Part shown: in pieces, positions 1-10,779 of the stretch
Position numbering within the stretch: position 1 is the stretch's first letter
How the letters are laid out: each line of letters starts with the position of its first letter
Assembly (NCBI GenBank): GCA_015680685.1
Contig: MNCI01008931.1
Location: 362,345 to 426,344, forward strand
Direction: 5' to 3'
Length of the DNA stretch: 64,000 nt
Origin: Gnetum montanum
Taxonomy: Eukaryota; Streptophyta; Gnetopsida; Gnetales; Gnetaceae
Notes under the pieces: model-generated
The model's input: the letters and a program-made list of their open reading frames with translations, nothing else
Database searches by the model: none
Told to the model about the DNA's origin: nothing
Made by a program: the position numbers and the translations under genes

Positions 1-654
1 CACCAATCCCAAGGGAATGGTGATGGACTGGTCTGCCAGCTCTAGTTGAATGTTGCTCTTCTTAAGTTGGGGCAGGTTCCAGGTGTGATACATCTCTCGT
101 GAAATTAAGTTGACTCCAGAGCCTGAGTCAAGAAGAGCCCTATGTGGTTCATTTTTGGTGATCTGCAAATAGATTAAGAGACTCCCAAGGTCAGTTAGTT
201 TCTTGGGAAGGTGGTCTACCTTGATCCAGTCAGGTACAGTATGCGTTAACATAACCGTATGCGTTACGTTCTGTTGGACTGAAGGGTGCTCCGAAGTGTT
301 AGATGGTGGAGGAGTGTACATGGTCCCAACCACTTGTTGTTGCGAGAGTTTGTCTGGGCTTTTGGTTCTGAAGTAGGGTCTTCTCTTTTTACAATTGTCA
401 GAACTAGCAGCAGGTTGGATATTTACAGCTCTCACAACGTGACGTTGCTGTAGTTGAGAAGGAAGTTCCCCTTGCATTGTTGGAGCAGGAGGTGTTATGG
501 GAACTACTTGTGGTGGAAGATGTGCAGATGGATTAGGAGGATGGTGTGCATATGGAGTGTCTCCCAGAGGAGAGGGAGTCCTTCTTAAGTACTCCCGAAC
601 TTGGTAGTGACGGTTGGGGGTTGAGTGACTCATAGAGTCACTTGGAGAAATCGG
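1..654 (-). pseudogene. Retropepsin-like protease with Pro/Gln-rich leader (family A copy 1, partial)
   Basis: The frame is open from the stop at 655-657 to the window edge. The first part (about 654-300) is rich in Pro, Gln, Ser and Thr, like a disordered linker at the end of gag. Then come a short motif with PDWIKVDHLPKKL and the aspartic protease core ALLDSGSGVNLIS, with its catalytic Asp intact, ending in SITIPLGLV at the edge. Retroviral-type aspartic proteases act as homodimers that mature Gag; that role is family knowledge. The upstream stop is probably a CAG glutamine codon turned to TAG, because the copy at 30.4 kb reads VQQPVSPSDS there. This is the only family A or B protease here with the DSG triad intact. 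Confidence 0.82.
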
Positions 655-2766
655 CTACTGTACATAATATCCATAAGGGTCAGGCTGTCGATAAGGGTAC
701 TGATGTTTCCGTGATGGCATCCCCCATGACTGTGGCTATTGCCATTGATGATGCTGTCCGATGGGCTATGGTGGAGTCCCACTTGGATAATATGTTAGTG
801 GTTGGTGGAACTGCCTTGGGTTACCTTGTGGATAAGGTAACATTCAGGGTGTTTGCCGGTGGTTGAGTCTTGGATTAAGTGCAAACACCCCAAACTCCTG
901 TAGATGTGAGATGATGGGGCAACATCCCTTGGGATGGTCATAATGGCAGATCTCACATCCACCGTCATCGTCTATGTCAAAATCCTTAGCCACATCGGAG
1001 TTAGTGATTTTTCACTTACCCTTGTTATGTGTAGGGCCTAAATCTCTCCACTTTTTCTTACCTTTGTCACTACTTTGTTCAACCTTAGAATCTTCTACAA
1101 TTTTTAAGATAGTTTCAATTTTAGAGTCTAAGGAACTCCAGACGTCATCTACCTTAGTCGCTATTTCTATTGTGAGTTTTTGAAGTGGCAAGGTCTTTCT
1201 GTTCACCAACTCTTCGAGTGGTGACTCATCCTCTTCATCACAAAATTTCACTTCCTTCTTTCGAAGGGAGGGATCGCAGTTATACTCTTCCACACTTTCC
1301 CTTTTGCATAGCTCACCCTCTTTTTTTGCTACTTGTTCCAACAAGCTACGTACTTCATGGGCTCTAAGTTGTGAGAGTCTCCCTTGGGCATAAGTTCCAA
1401 GGGTTCTTCTAGTTTCATGCCTTAGCCCATCCACGATGTGGCGAATTTGATCTCGTTGAGCGTACCTAGGGCCCGGGCAACGATGTAACAATGTGTAGTA
1501 GTGGGCCATGGTAGCATCCAAGGGTTCATATGTACCTTGTTTCCAGCCTTAGATCTGCTTACGCAAATTGGACACTCTGGAGTACGTTTGATACTTTTCG
1601 TTGAATAGTTCTAGCATTGTACTCCACCTCCTAATGGTTTCTGGTTCTAAGGATCGGTACCAGCTCTCTGCTTCTTTAGTGTGTGTCCTTGGGAACAACT
1701 TAGGTTTTTGCCACTCATTTTCTATATCCTGCAAGGTATAGGCATCATGGAATGCCCGTAAATGATTTTGCGGATCAGCATTATATCCCCCTTCAAATCG
1801 TGGGATGTTGTTCATGTCTAATCATTTGATCCGACTATCCTTTAAATGCCTTGTGGGAATCCTAACTGCCTCTGTTATGTTAAGCATACTTCGGGTTGCA
1901 AGTAGGGGCTCATCATGATCGTCTCTTTCATGACGCCTGTGACATTTGCGTTGTTCCCTACTCTCCCTACGTCCTTGCCCTTATCCTTTCTCTCGACTTT
2001 CCTGTTGAGGTCTTTCGTCCTTCTTACTTTTATCCTCACCTTTATGTTCATGGTGGTTGCATCAAGATGTGGAAGAAGAGGATGAGTGATGTGAAGAAGG
2101 GGAAGAAGAAGGGGAACCATCACCATGATGATGTTTCTTGCCTTCTCTTCAGCTGCTACGGCCCTGATCGTGGTGATGATCAAAGTGCCCATCCTTAGCA
2201 TAAGTGGTTGTTCCCTCTGTGAACAGTTGGCGTTCACGGGCATTAGAACCAGGGATATGTATCATTGATCGTAGGTTCTAATACCCAACCTCCTCATTAT
2301 CGTTAGGAGGGGGAACATCTTTTGTTAAAGAACCCATGATAAGGGGTTCCTCATCTCCTATTTCACTAAGGATGTGCGAGACCTTGCCCTTCAACAGTGC
2401 ATGTTGACTCTCCTGCCTTAAGTCCCTCATATGTTGGGCATCTGTGGGATAATAATCCCTCATGTCAAAGTCCTCCGCAATGTATTCAACATATAGTTTA
2501 GTCATGCCTATCTTTGCCAAGTCACGAAAAAGCATGTGAGAGATTGATCGATCTGGAGGTAACACAATGTTACCTTGCAAATCTCTCCACCGCAGCTGTT
2601 CGTCCTGATGGAGAATAAAAGTAAAATTAGGAATATACTCATCGGGATGAGTATATGTCATGTTATATTGTTTAGGACTTGGCTGATTTTGGTTATGCGT
2701 TTTATGTTGTCGATTGTCTCGTGTATGGTCCTTAGGTAGTGAGTTGCTCTTATGAGAAGAAGGCAT
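655..2766 (-). pseudogene. Gag of family A copy 1, stop-riddled single frame
   Basis: The start at 2764-2766 lies about 125 bases inside the primer site and matches the start of the copy at 28332. Residues 1-162 (2766-2281) form an open stretch with the conserved segment DEQLRWRDLQGNIVLPPDR, which I cannot assign to a known domain. A His/Ser-rich, Arg/Ser-rich stretch follows (about 2270-1900). The retrotransposon gag core starts with NNIPRFEGGYN at about residue 318 (1815) and continues through SWYRSLEPETIRRWSTMLELF and a helical part (1521-1012). A compact zinc knuckle CEICHYDHPKGC lies at 922-957. In-frame stops occur at 2278, between 2278 and 1815, near 1549 and 1012, and at 655. The sequence stays in phase throughout, which points to decay by base substitution rather than indels. 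Confidence 0.85.
922..957 (-). other. Compact zinc-knuckle motif in family A gag
   Basis: The minus strand encodes CEICHYDHPKGC, spaced C-x2-C-x3-H-x3-C, one residue shorter in both gaps after the second Cys than the usual C-x2-C-x4-H-x4-C retroviral knuckle. It follows an acidic DDDGG stretch. The family A copy at about 30.17 kb has Phe in place of the second Cys. The family B copy near 8.0 kb reads S-x2-C-x3-H-x4-C, with Ser where the first Cys is expected. Confidence 0.6.
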
Positions 2767-2890
2767 TTTTATTGGTGTGCTAATTTCACCGTTATATAAT
2801 TTTTCTCTTTTGATTAACCCGAAGGTTCATTAAGGCTCACAGCGATGTGAGTAATATCCCTTATGTTCTATATGGCATACAAACACTTAG

Positions 2891-2909
2891 TCCCCGGCAA
2901 CGGCGCCAA
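2891..2909 (-). promoter_or_regulatory. Primer binding site, tRNA-Asp type
   Basis: The minus strand reads TTGGCGCCGTTGCCGGGGA directly after the LTR end. This matches the 3' end of plant tRNA-Asp, the primer typical of the Athila and Tat lineages of Ty3/gypsy. It is the best-preserved primer site in the window; the copies at 6766 and 28186 differ by a few bases. Confidence 0.9.
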
Positions 2910-3753
2910 TGATGAGTGGCGAGGTACCCCTACACTCAACCATACGAAACGAGCGTAGCACTCGTGATCCAGTCAAACTCCGCAGACTAAATTCCGACTT
3001 GCCCCATGGAACACTTGGGGTTAATCATTCGTTTTCTTCCCAGAATTACTTGTGTTTTTCATGGTGTATGGTTAAGTAAGTCCAAGGTATATGATTTTTA
3101 TAGTTTTTAATGTTTTTATCCTATGCTATCGAGGTGAAGGGTTGAGAAACTAACTAACTCTAACTAAGGACTAAGTCTAAATTAACTAGCGTTAGCATCC
3201 ATTCCCATTTACCGTACACATCCTGAACTATGCAATTGTGGCTACCAAATGCTAATCGTTATTGGGATCACCACATGTAATGCACGTGCTCGAAGTGGTC
3301 ATACTGAGGCACTTAACTAGCCTAAACGTGATGAGCAGCTGATTCCTTGACTAGCCGTACACATCCATAGATGCTCGTAATCAAGTCATACTCATGCCAC
3401 ACAAATGTAGGTAATAAATAACATGTAATAAATCCTATTCCATGCACTGCAAGGTTTATCCACAAAGCTTGTCTTTATTGCCGTACACAACTTGTGTTCA
3501 GGTACAAAGCTGCTCGAATAAAGATTCGTTCACTTGGGGACTCCTACTACGGGCACATTGAAAATATTCTATCTCTGGAGTGATCAAACTGCCATAGTTT
3601 CCCTACTTTAAGCCTAGGATGATAAATTATGGGAGTGCCGCCTCTTATTTATAGATTTGGCGGCGGACCGTGATATCGTGTACGCGATATCGCATGGGAT
3701 GCGATATCGCGACGGCCTTGGACACGCACATGACCAGAAATCGCGTCTCATCA
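2910..3753 (-). repeat. 5' LTR of family A copy 1 (844 bp)
   Basis: Bounded by TGATGAG...CTCATCA. In element orientation it holds, in order: a short U3 with a palindromic GATATC array, a TATAAATA box (3646-3653), GGCGGCAC-type leader, the AATTTT / CCCGTAGTAGGAGTCC region, and the conserved end GGGGTACCTCGCCACTCATCA. It is closest to the solo LTR at 18757. Its U3 contains a 25-base segment (about 3717-3741) that matches, in inverted orientation, the R/U5 of the family B LTR at 6188-6212. Confidence 0.88.
3646..3716 (-). promoter_or_regulatory. U3 palindrome array and TATA box (family A copy 1)
   Basis: On the minus strand, tandem GATATCGC-type half sites lie directly upstream of TATAAATA at 3646-3653. 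One unit is nearly the perfect palindrome GATATCGCGTACGCGATATC. The spacing to the TATA box matches that of a core plant promoter. The same arrangement recurs in all six other LTR copies and inside the element at 5874-12616. Confidence 0.75.
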
Positions 3754-5868
3754 CATAGATATCTTTATGCATACTTAAACTTATAGTTTAGGTTTATTTC
3801 AAAGTATGATGGCATATCCCTATTGATGCATCCATAGTGGCACATTCCTAGAATTAGCACCTTGCTATTGCACTTTGATATTTCTACATTAGGATCAATG
3901 AACCATTTTTATTTCAAGTCTGTAAACTATAAATATCTAGGAAGGAAAGTTGAAAATGAACTTTTATTTTTGGATTTTTTCTTTGCATTTTTTAGGGTAC
4001 ATAAATTTTCATCCTCTTTTGGATAAGATTGTAATTTATTTTTATGATGAGTTATGAGTTATCACTTTGCCATGTGGCAAGACTTTGTTGGAGTGATACC
4101 ATGCTTTTGTAGCCCTAAACTATTTGATTGATGCCCTAAATAAGTTAAGACTTTGTTGGAGTGATACCAAGAGTTTGTGTAATGAATAAAGCTTAGCCTA
4201 ATTTATTTTAATTTTTTAATTTTATTTTATTAAACCTTGGTGACAATATCTTATTAATAAATTTATGAATTTATTTATTATATTTTAAAATTATAAGTAA
4301 ATTAATTTTCGTTGATATAGATATTAAGGTTGTTTTCAAGAGCTTGCAATAATTCCACCTTGCTCAAGAAGATCATACTTATCTAGAATGGTATTGGGCC
4401 ATGGAGGGTATAACTAAGGATATTTCATCACTTTCATGTATTAGTGTCACATCTATTTTATAAGGGATTGCTACAAGATTTGTATTTGCTATAGAGTTTG
4501 ATATTGTGCTTATCTTGCAAGGGATTGTGACACGAAGGTATGTTTCATTTCTCTTTTGTATGTAAATGATACACCTATTTTGTAATGAATTACATAGAGA
4601 TTTAATTATTATTTTATTTTTATATTAATAAAATACATAAAAATTATAATAATATTATATTCTTCACTTTGGCCACATAGGTTTCTTCTTTCGTATTATA
4701 TGTACTATATCATTTGTATTTATTAAATGTAATGATTTACATAGGTAAACTTAGCAATTCATGTTCCCATCATCTTTGGTATTTACAAGTGGTTCACTAC
4801 ATGTACTATTGATAGAACTCTTATGACCTTAGCTAGGGGATACTTTATTAATACTAGTGTGACATGCAAGAAAGTTTCATCAAATTGAAAGAATGAAGAA
4901 TTATGAATTATCATTTTTTTCTTGTAATTTAGGAATCAAAGTCATGGAAATACATTATTTTCTACTAGTCATGGAAAATAAAAAATTATAAAACTTAATT
5001 TTAAAAAATTTTCCATAAATTAATAAGTAAATTTGCTTCATAATGGTCTTAATTCATCCATTTTGTACTTTCTTTAAAGGTTCTACTTAATGAGAAAGAA
5101 TGGTTTATCTTTCCTACTATGGTCTCATTATTTGCATGTAAATAAATGTTTTTTTTCATCATGCAATAATTTAGAAACAAGGTAACAAATATTGAGTTCA
5201 ATCTTTTTCTCAAAATTCTTAGTTCTCTTTTCATATTCCAACATTTTAATCAATTCTTGTTCATCAACATTCAGTATTTTTATTAGTTTCCATTAACTCA
5301 TGATCATCCTTCATTAACACTCCATCAATTTACATCAATTCATTAATTAAATATTATTTCTAATTTTTTATGTCATCAAGGTCTATTATATTATATTCTA
5401 CATCAAATTTGGATCATAATTTAAGAGAATTAAGGCACATTCATCATTTATTTTCAATTGGTAGAAGTTGAATAGTCAGATTTAGATGCATTCTTTTAAG
5501 ATGAATTTTTCATATAAAATTTTTTAATTACTTTTAAATTTTGTAAAAGGATAAATCATTTCAAGATCTTTCCAATAAGCCAAAGATCAGCTCATAACTC
5601 ATCTAGATGAGGAGCTTATAACCCACTACTACCTCCCTATGAGTTACATCAACTAGCATCCAACCAGTGTTCAAATAGTCAGAAATTTTTTTTCCATTTG
5701 TTAGAGCTAGCATTGAACTAGCATTAAGGTTGTGCTCCCTCAACATCCAACTCATACTTAAATCATACATCTTTTGGGTTTATATATATTTTCACTTAGA
5801 TGACCTCACTGTGACTCACAACTATGTTGTACTATAGTTTTATAAACTTGTGCATTACTCACATATCA
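3754..5868. other. AT-rich spacer, no gene seen
   Basis: Very AT-rich DNA with no reading frame or retroelement domain that I can support. A direct repeat of about 23 bases (aagactttgttggagtgata core) occurs at about 4080 and 4149. It is probably old, decayed repeat DNA. Confidence 0.5.
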
Positions 5869-5873
5869 CTAAT

Positions 5874-6765
5874 TGATGAGTCATGAATTTGCTGGCTGTG
5901 ATATCACTACTGTGATATCACAGCCATGATATCACAATGGCTGTGATATCGCTACTGCGATATCATAGCTATGATATCCCATGGGCCGCGATATTGCGTA
6001 CGCAATATCGCAACCCATCGCCAATTCTATAAATAAGAGCCGGCTCTCCCTTGTTTCCACATCGAGTTCTTAGTCCCTTAGCTAAAATCTTGCAGTTTTT
6101 CCTTCTCAGAGTTAGAATTATTTTCTAGTGTATGCCTGCAGTATGGTGATTGTAATTGTATGGCATCCTTTACTCGAGTGTGACGTACTTGGACACGCAC
6201 ATGACCAGAAATAAAGATCGAGGTTACTTCATCATTGTAGCATTCACTTAGTTTAATTAATTAATTATTTAATTATTATTTATTGCTTTCTTATTTAATC
6301 TCTCTCACCCTTATCTCCTAGTAACGCAGAATGGGTACAACTTAATCACGAGCATTTAAGTGTGACTACTTGGTAACCGAGTAGAGTACCTAGGCCATGC
6401 GCTTGGTAATCCCAGTGGTAGTTGTGCACGAGGTCCAAGATGTGTACGAATGATTAAGGAACAGATGCTCATCACACTTAGGCTAGTTTAGATTCTCTCT
6501 TACCCTCTCTCTCCTTAGATTAGTGAATATTATTTTCCATTGCCTTCAGGAGTAGCATTAGATTAGGAACCACGTCATACACCTCACTCTGGACTAAACC
6601 ATATGTGAAAAAGATAATATTAGTCCAGGTGGGAAGACAATGAATTGCAACCTAAGGCTAACTATCTAAGTGCCACAACTAGTCCGTCTGTGGAGTTCGA
6701 CTAGATCACGCGTGAAAACGCTCGTATTCGTATGGTTGAGTGTAGGGGTACCTCGTCACTCATCC
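5874..6765 (+). repeat. 5' LTR of family B element (892 bp)
   Basis: Starts TGATGAGTCATG and ends CGTCACTCATCC; the final base should be A, as in the 3' copy. The U3 holds a long array of GATATC palindromes (5893-6010), then a TATAAATA box at 6028-6035, and leader and U5 sequences shared with the 3' copy at 11713. Confidence 0.88.
5893..6035 (+). promoter_or_regulatory. U3 palindrome array and TATA box (family B 5' LTR)
   Basis: At least eight GATATC or GATATT sites occur in about 115 bases, arranged as paired half sites such as TGTGATATCACAGCCATGATATCACA and CGATATTGCGTACGCAATATCG. TATAAATA follows at 6028-6035. Many sites differ by CG to TG or CA, as expected if methylated CpG has been lost. 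Confidence 0.72.
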
Positions 6766-6784
6766 TTGACGCCATTTCCGGGGA
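6766..6784 (+). promoter_or_regulatory. Primer binding site, tRNA-Asp type (degraded)
   Basis: Reads TTGACGCCATTTCCGGGGA directly after the 5' LTR, three changes from the site at 2891-2909. This supports the LTR boundary at 6765. Confidence 0.82.
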
Positions 6785-6906
6785 CGGTGCTAGTTATTTA
6801 GATTAGTTATATCATACAAGGTCGCTATATAGAAATTAACGATACATCCTTTAGAAAGAAATAATTATAAAAAGTCATATATAAATTCACAGACAACTTC
6901 ACAACA

Positions 6907-8859
6907 ATGCCTCTCCTACAAGATTACAATAATGCCACACTTAGTGAGGAAATTCATTAGAGAACCAACGAATTATATGACAATGAAGATTGGAGTACAC
7001 AACCCAAGGTGGGGGTTTCTGATAAACATGAACAAAAGCAACGTCATCCCAACACTTGAAAGCATAACTTACTCGATGACGATGAACCCCCACTGGCCAC
7101 TACAAGCCTAACACAAATACAAGAGGCTGTTCGGATCTCTCGTAGGCATCGTAAAGAGAGCTGTCTACCCAGGCTTGATTTAAACAACTTTCCCAATTTT
7201 TCAGGAGGCTATGACTTAGATCCGCATCAACATTTGCAAGCCTTCTATGATGCCTACGCATAGAAAAACATTGATAACAACTGGCAAAAAATTAAGCTCT
7301 TTCCTATGACACTTGTTGGCCAAGAGAAAGTATGGTATAGATCATTAAAACCAAATTCAATATGACATTGGTCAACAATGATAGAGTTATTTAATGAAAG
7401 ATATCAAACCTACAAAAGAGTGTTAGCCTTGAGGAAACAAATCCAAGGATGGAAAAAAGCACAACATGAACCCTTGGACATGGCCTTAGAAAGATATTAT
7501 GCACTATTAAACAACTCTCTAGGCCATGAGTTTTCCAAGGAAAGGATAATGTACCATATCATTGATGGGCTTCATGATGCAACAAGAGAGACCCTAGGGA
7601 TGTATGCCCAAGGTCAATTATACGAACTACGAACCCATCAGGTCTAAGAGCTTATTAAGCAGGTAGCAAAAGGAGAATGAGAAATGGCTAGATGGGAGAG
7701 TGTTGAAAAGCATCAATGGGACCAAAATCTCAACTTAACAAAGGTCCCTGATCATAAAAAGGAGAGATCAACCTATCACAAGGAGAAATAATCATCTTTG
7801 CCAGTACATCAATCATTAGAAGAAGTCGAGGAAAAGATCAATAAGATGTTGGAATGGATGTATAAAAAATGTGGAGAATTCATCGATATTATTGGAGATA
7901 GAGTTTTGAAAATCCAAGAAACAACACAAAAAATTAGACAATCAGAAAGAAGGGATAAGGAAAATAAGAGCTCAACTGCCAATCATACGTATGAATCCAA
8001 CATATGCTTGTACGGTCACCTCAAGGACCAATGCCCAATATTGTTACATTTATATGAGCATTGGGAAAACACGTTACATCCAGAGTTCGTACAGAGATAC
8101 TGTGTTTGATCACAGTGGCAACAATCCCAGTCGTGGGGGAGACCATCACTAAACTAGAGACACCCTTCGCATCATCTGAACCCAAACACCTATCTTGTTC
8201 AACATCCTATTTCTGCAACTGGGCCAACATACTCTATCACACCACATTACTATTCTCCACAATACTATCAACCCATGCCTTCAACACAACCACCACCTTG
8301 TGCACCTTACACTCCTCCTAATTTTTAACATTCTCATCCTTTCCCTCCTTCTACATTGCCACCAACTATTCCTAAGGTGTCTACACCACCGCAACAACCC
8401 ATGAATGCCACTTGTGCTGCTACTACCAACAACAGTGAAAAGCCTCCTCAGCATCAAAAGCGTCATTTCTTTAAACATGACCGTAAGAAGGGACAACATA
8501 ATTCCAAGGCCACTGCATCCTCCAACTCAGCACAAGTCCAACACTGTGATGCACCCTTACCTTCGAACCCAACGCCTCATGTTACTTCATTAGGGCCACC
8601 AACTAACACTCCAACAACCATATTGCCCAATGAACACAATCATGGAAGGCAACACTCCAATCCTTGCATACCATCTAATGGTCCCAATTATCATAGTGGG
8701 TCAACTCGTTATCCGAGAACTACATCGAATAAAGTGCCCCACTATGCTTACTACAATCAAGTGTGTGAACCCTGATGGGGTAAGTATGATGAGGCCCCAA
8801 TATTTATTAATCCTTGCCATGCTAAACCGTTTAGTTATGGGGGGTACCCTCCATTCTAG
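6907..8859 (+). pseudogene. Gag of family B element, single frame with about ten stops
   Basis: The ATG at 6907 begins one reading phase that stays legible to the TAG at 8857, with about ten in-frame stops and no frameshift needed. The gag core begins with LNNFPNFSGGYD at about residue 92 and includes the recognisable HWSTMIELFNERYQTYKRV and RYYALLNNSLGHEFSKERI blocks, homologous to family A. A mid-protein helical, charged part follows (7800-7990), then a zinc-knuckle-like SNICLYGHLKDQC (about 7996-8034, first Cys lost). The tail to 8770 is rich in Pro, Asn, Ser and Gln. It ends with YGGYPPF and two stops. No protease motif follows. The stops include CAG to TAG (near 7263) and CGA to TGA (near 7365) when compared with family A. 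Confidence 0.85.
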
Positions 8860-10230
8860 TAATAAGCAGGATTAATAACCACTTTTTATTTTCTTTATTT
8901 TTACAAACTTTTGTTTTCTAGTTTTTCATTTTTCAACCTTCTTGTTTTATCTTTTTATCTTTTTACATTTTTGTAAGTAATCTCATCTATTAATAAAACA
9001 CTCATGGGGATCATTGGTTGAGGTGTGTTCTATGTTATTAAGTCTCAAGCTATCAATTATTTGGATGGTGAGCCCATTACATCCACTCATCCACTCTACA
9101 AATATGAGGTTCTATTCGAGGGTACAATGATATTCTTGACATTCTTAAAACTTAAAATTAATTTTGTGTTCATTGTACCCAGAATGAAGAAGGATGGACC
9201 AAGAGGAAATAATTAGGGTGTGACATCAAGGGGACTTGTGGATTCTCTTTGGTGGCATCTGTGGGAGTTGTCATGCAATGTGGTTGTACTAAGATCCTTG
9301 TAGATCTAATGAAAAATGGGAGTAAGAGTAATCAAAAGGGCACTCAAAAATCCAATGCTATTCTAGGGGGTTCCACTGGAAAGACATGCACCCATGCCTG
9401 AAGGTTCATGGCTTCTCTAGATTCAGTATTCAAAAAACAAAAGAAAAAAGATAAAAGAAAAAAAAAGAGAAAAACAAAGTGCCACAAAACAAAAATCACT
9501 CCTCCCTTGCATAAAACGCCAAGTGATCGTATGCCTTATTGTTATGGTACTCTCATAGTTGCTCATCGTGGGATGAAACAATGTGATGTCACTGATTAGA
9601 GGAATGGACTTGGTCTTGATCTTGGAACAATGGATTAATGACACCTTAATCATGATTTACACGCAGGACTCATTGTGCCCTGGTTCAATTACCTCATGTC
9701 CCAATCTCTACGATCCCTTTCTATAGTTTGTTTGATCTCACTGTTCATGTAATTGTAGCTCGTGTCTCATGTAGCATAGAATTCTCATCTCATTCCGATG
9801 TTAATTACATGTGTGTGTTTTGTGGAATTAGTGTGGATTACATTTGACCCTTCTAGTGCCCACGAACACTTTAAGTGTGGTCACACAAGGGCATTATAGG
9901 TTGGAACCTGCTTTGGGGAGGATCCACTTGTGTAATCTTTTGTAATCTTCACTTATGATATAGCTCACACATACCATTTCTCACCCTCAGCTTATTTTTC
10001 ATAACATTCTTTCCTTACTATTACCCCTCTAAATTTCAATGTTCCCATGGACCATCACATAACCTTTTTCTTACCACCCAAGGTTTTATTGATAAAATCC
10101 ACTCACTGATCATTAGTCATGCCTTCAAAACCATCTAATTACTTGAGAACTCCTTAACAATAGCCTAATGTCCTCAGTTCTAACATTTATTTCAAGAAAA
10201 TCCTTTAAAAATTCGATATTTTGTTGTGCC
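8860..10230 (+). other. Non-coding 3' region of family B element
   Basis: No convincing gene. The stretch contains pyrimidine-rich and A-rich tracts. Blocks at about 9080-9240 and 9880-9935 (including CTTTGGGGAGGATCCACT) match the 3' region of the family A element (about 31960-32120 and 32800-32840). A lysine-rich reading frame at 9408-9599 is only translation of an A-rich tract. Confidence 0.6.
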
Positions 10231-10237
10231 TCATATC

Positions 10238-10304
10238 ACTAGGGACGAGATATCGCGTACGTAATGTATCATATGTGATATCGCATCATCACAACCTATA
10301 AATA
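10238..10304 (+). promoter_or_regulatory. Internal promoter-like copy of the LTR palindrome module
   Basis: Inside the element body, GGGACGAGATATCGCGTACG leads into a second half site ATATGTGATATCGC, then TATAAATA at 10297-10304. The arrangement is that of the LTR U3, and it is closest to the family A U3 at 33573-33660 (both contain a GTAC-x-AATGTAT core). It lies 476 bases upstream of the accessory frame at 10780. It could be a second promoter, a nested LTR scrap, or a product of recombination between family A and B elements. Confidence 0.6.
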
Positions 10305-10779
10305 GGTGACCCCCCTGCAATACTTAGCATCATTTATTCCATTCATGCGGGGGAGTTTTTGAATTTTTTTTCTCTACGACTGGTGATTGAGCGACCCTTG
10401 CTTTTCTCACTATATCTCGCTCGTTGGTACTCCAATTTTTATTTTGTTTAAACCTGCTTGCACACGGAGTGTTCAGCTTAGTCGTGGGGGAGGGACACTT
10501 GCCAAAAAGTGCCTAAATTTTTTGGAATTTATCATCACCCAAAGGACATCATATAGGGTAATTAGGTATAACGCAAAATAATTGTGCCCAAAAATCAATT
10601 AACCCCTAGGTATACCAGGAAATTAAAATTGGACACCACCTAAGTGAAATGGACTCATTATCACAATATTTCGGGTAATGTCACATGGAGATAAAATGAA
10701 TTAATTAATTAAGGAAAGTAGTAAGGTATAACTTAATTCAAAAACAACCTTACTAACACTTGGCCCCGTGTGATTGCAG
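10305..10779 (+). other. Leader-like segment between internal promoter and accessory frame
   Basis: No coding signal. It contains CGTGGGGGAGGGAC near 10483 and an AT-rich stretch, and ends with a pyrimidine/AG context TGATTGCAG right before ATG at 10780. That junction looks like a plant 3' splice site, so the segment may be an intron or an untranslated leader. This is inference. Confidence 0.35.

Larger units (their letters stand above)
1..3753 (-). mobile_element. Family A gag-protease LTR retrotransposon, copy 1 (5' part; cut by window edge)
   Basis: From right to left this minus-strand element shows a 5' LTR (2910-3753), a tRNA-Asp-type primer site, a gag frame starting at 2766 and a retropepsin that runs off position 1. 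Gag and protease share one frame (codons in phase from 2766 to 1). The frame is broken by several stops, mostly CAG or CAA changed to TAG or TAA, and by no frameshift that I can see. The outer edge is TGATGAGACGCG on the minus strand, followed on the plus strand by catag; the other target-site copy lies outside the window. Whether pol follows the protease cannot be seen here. The related complete copy at 27354-34317 has none. Confidence 0.88.

Noticed and set aside
1185-1367. Plus-strand frames at 974-1367
   Set aside because: Antisense shadows of gag helical region in copy 1.
9408-9599. Lysine-rich open frame in the family B element
   Set aside because: Comes from an A-rich tract; no start context or conservation supports it.
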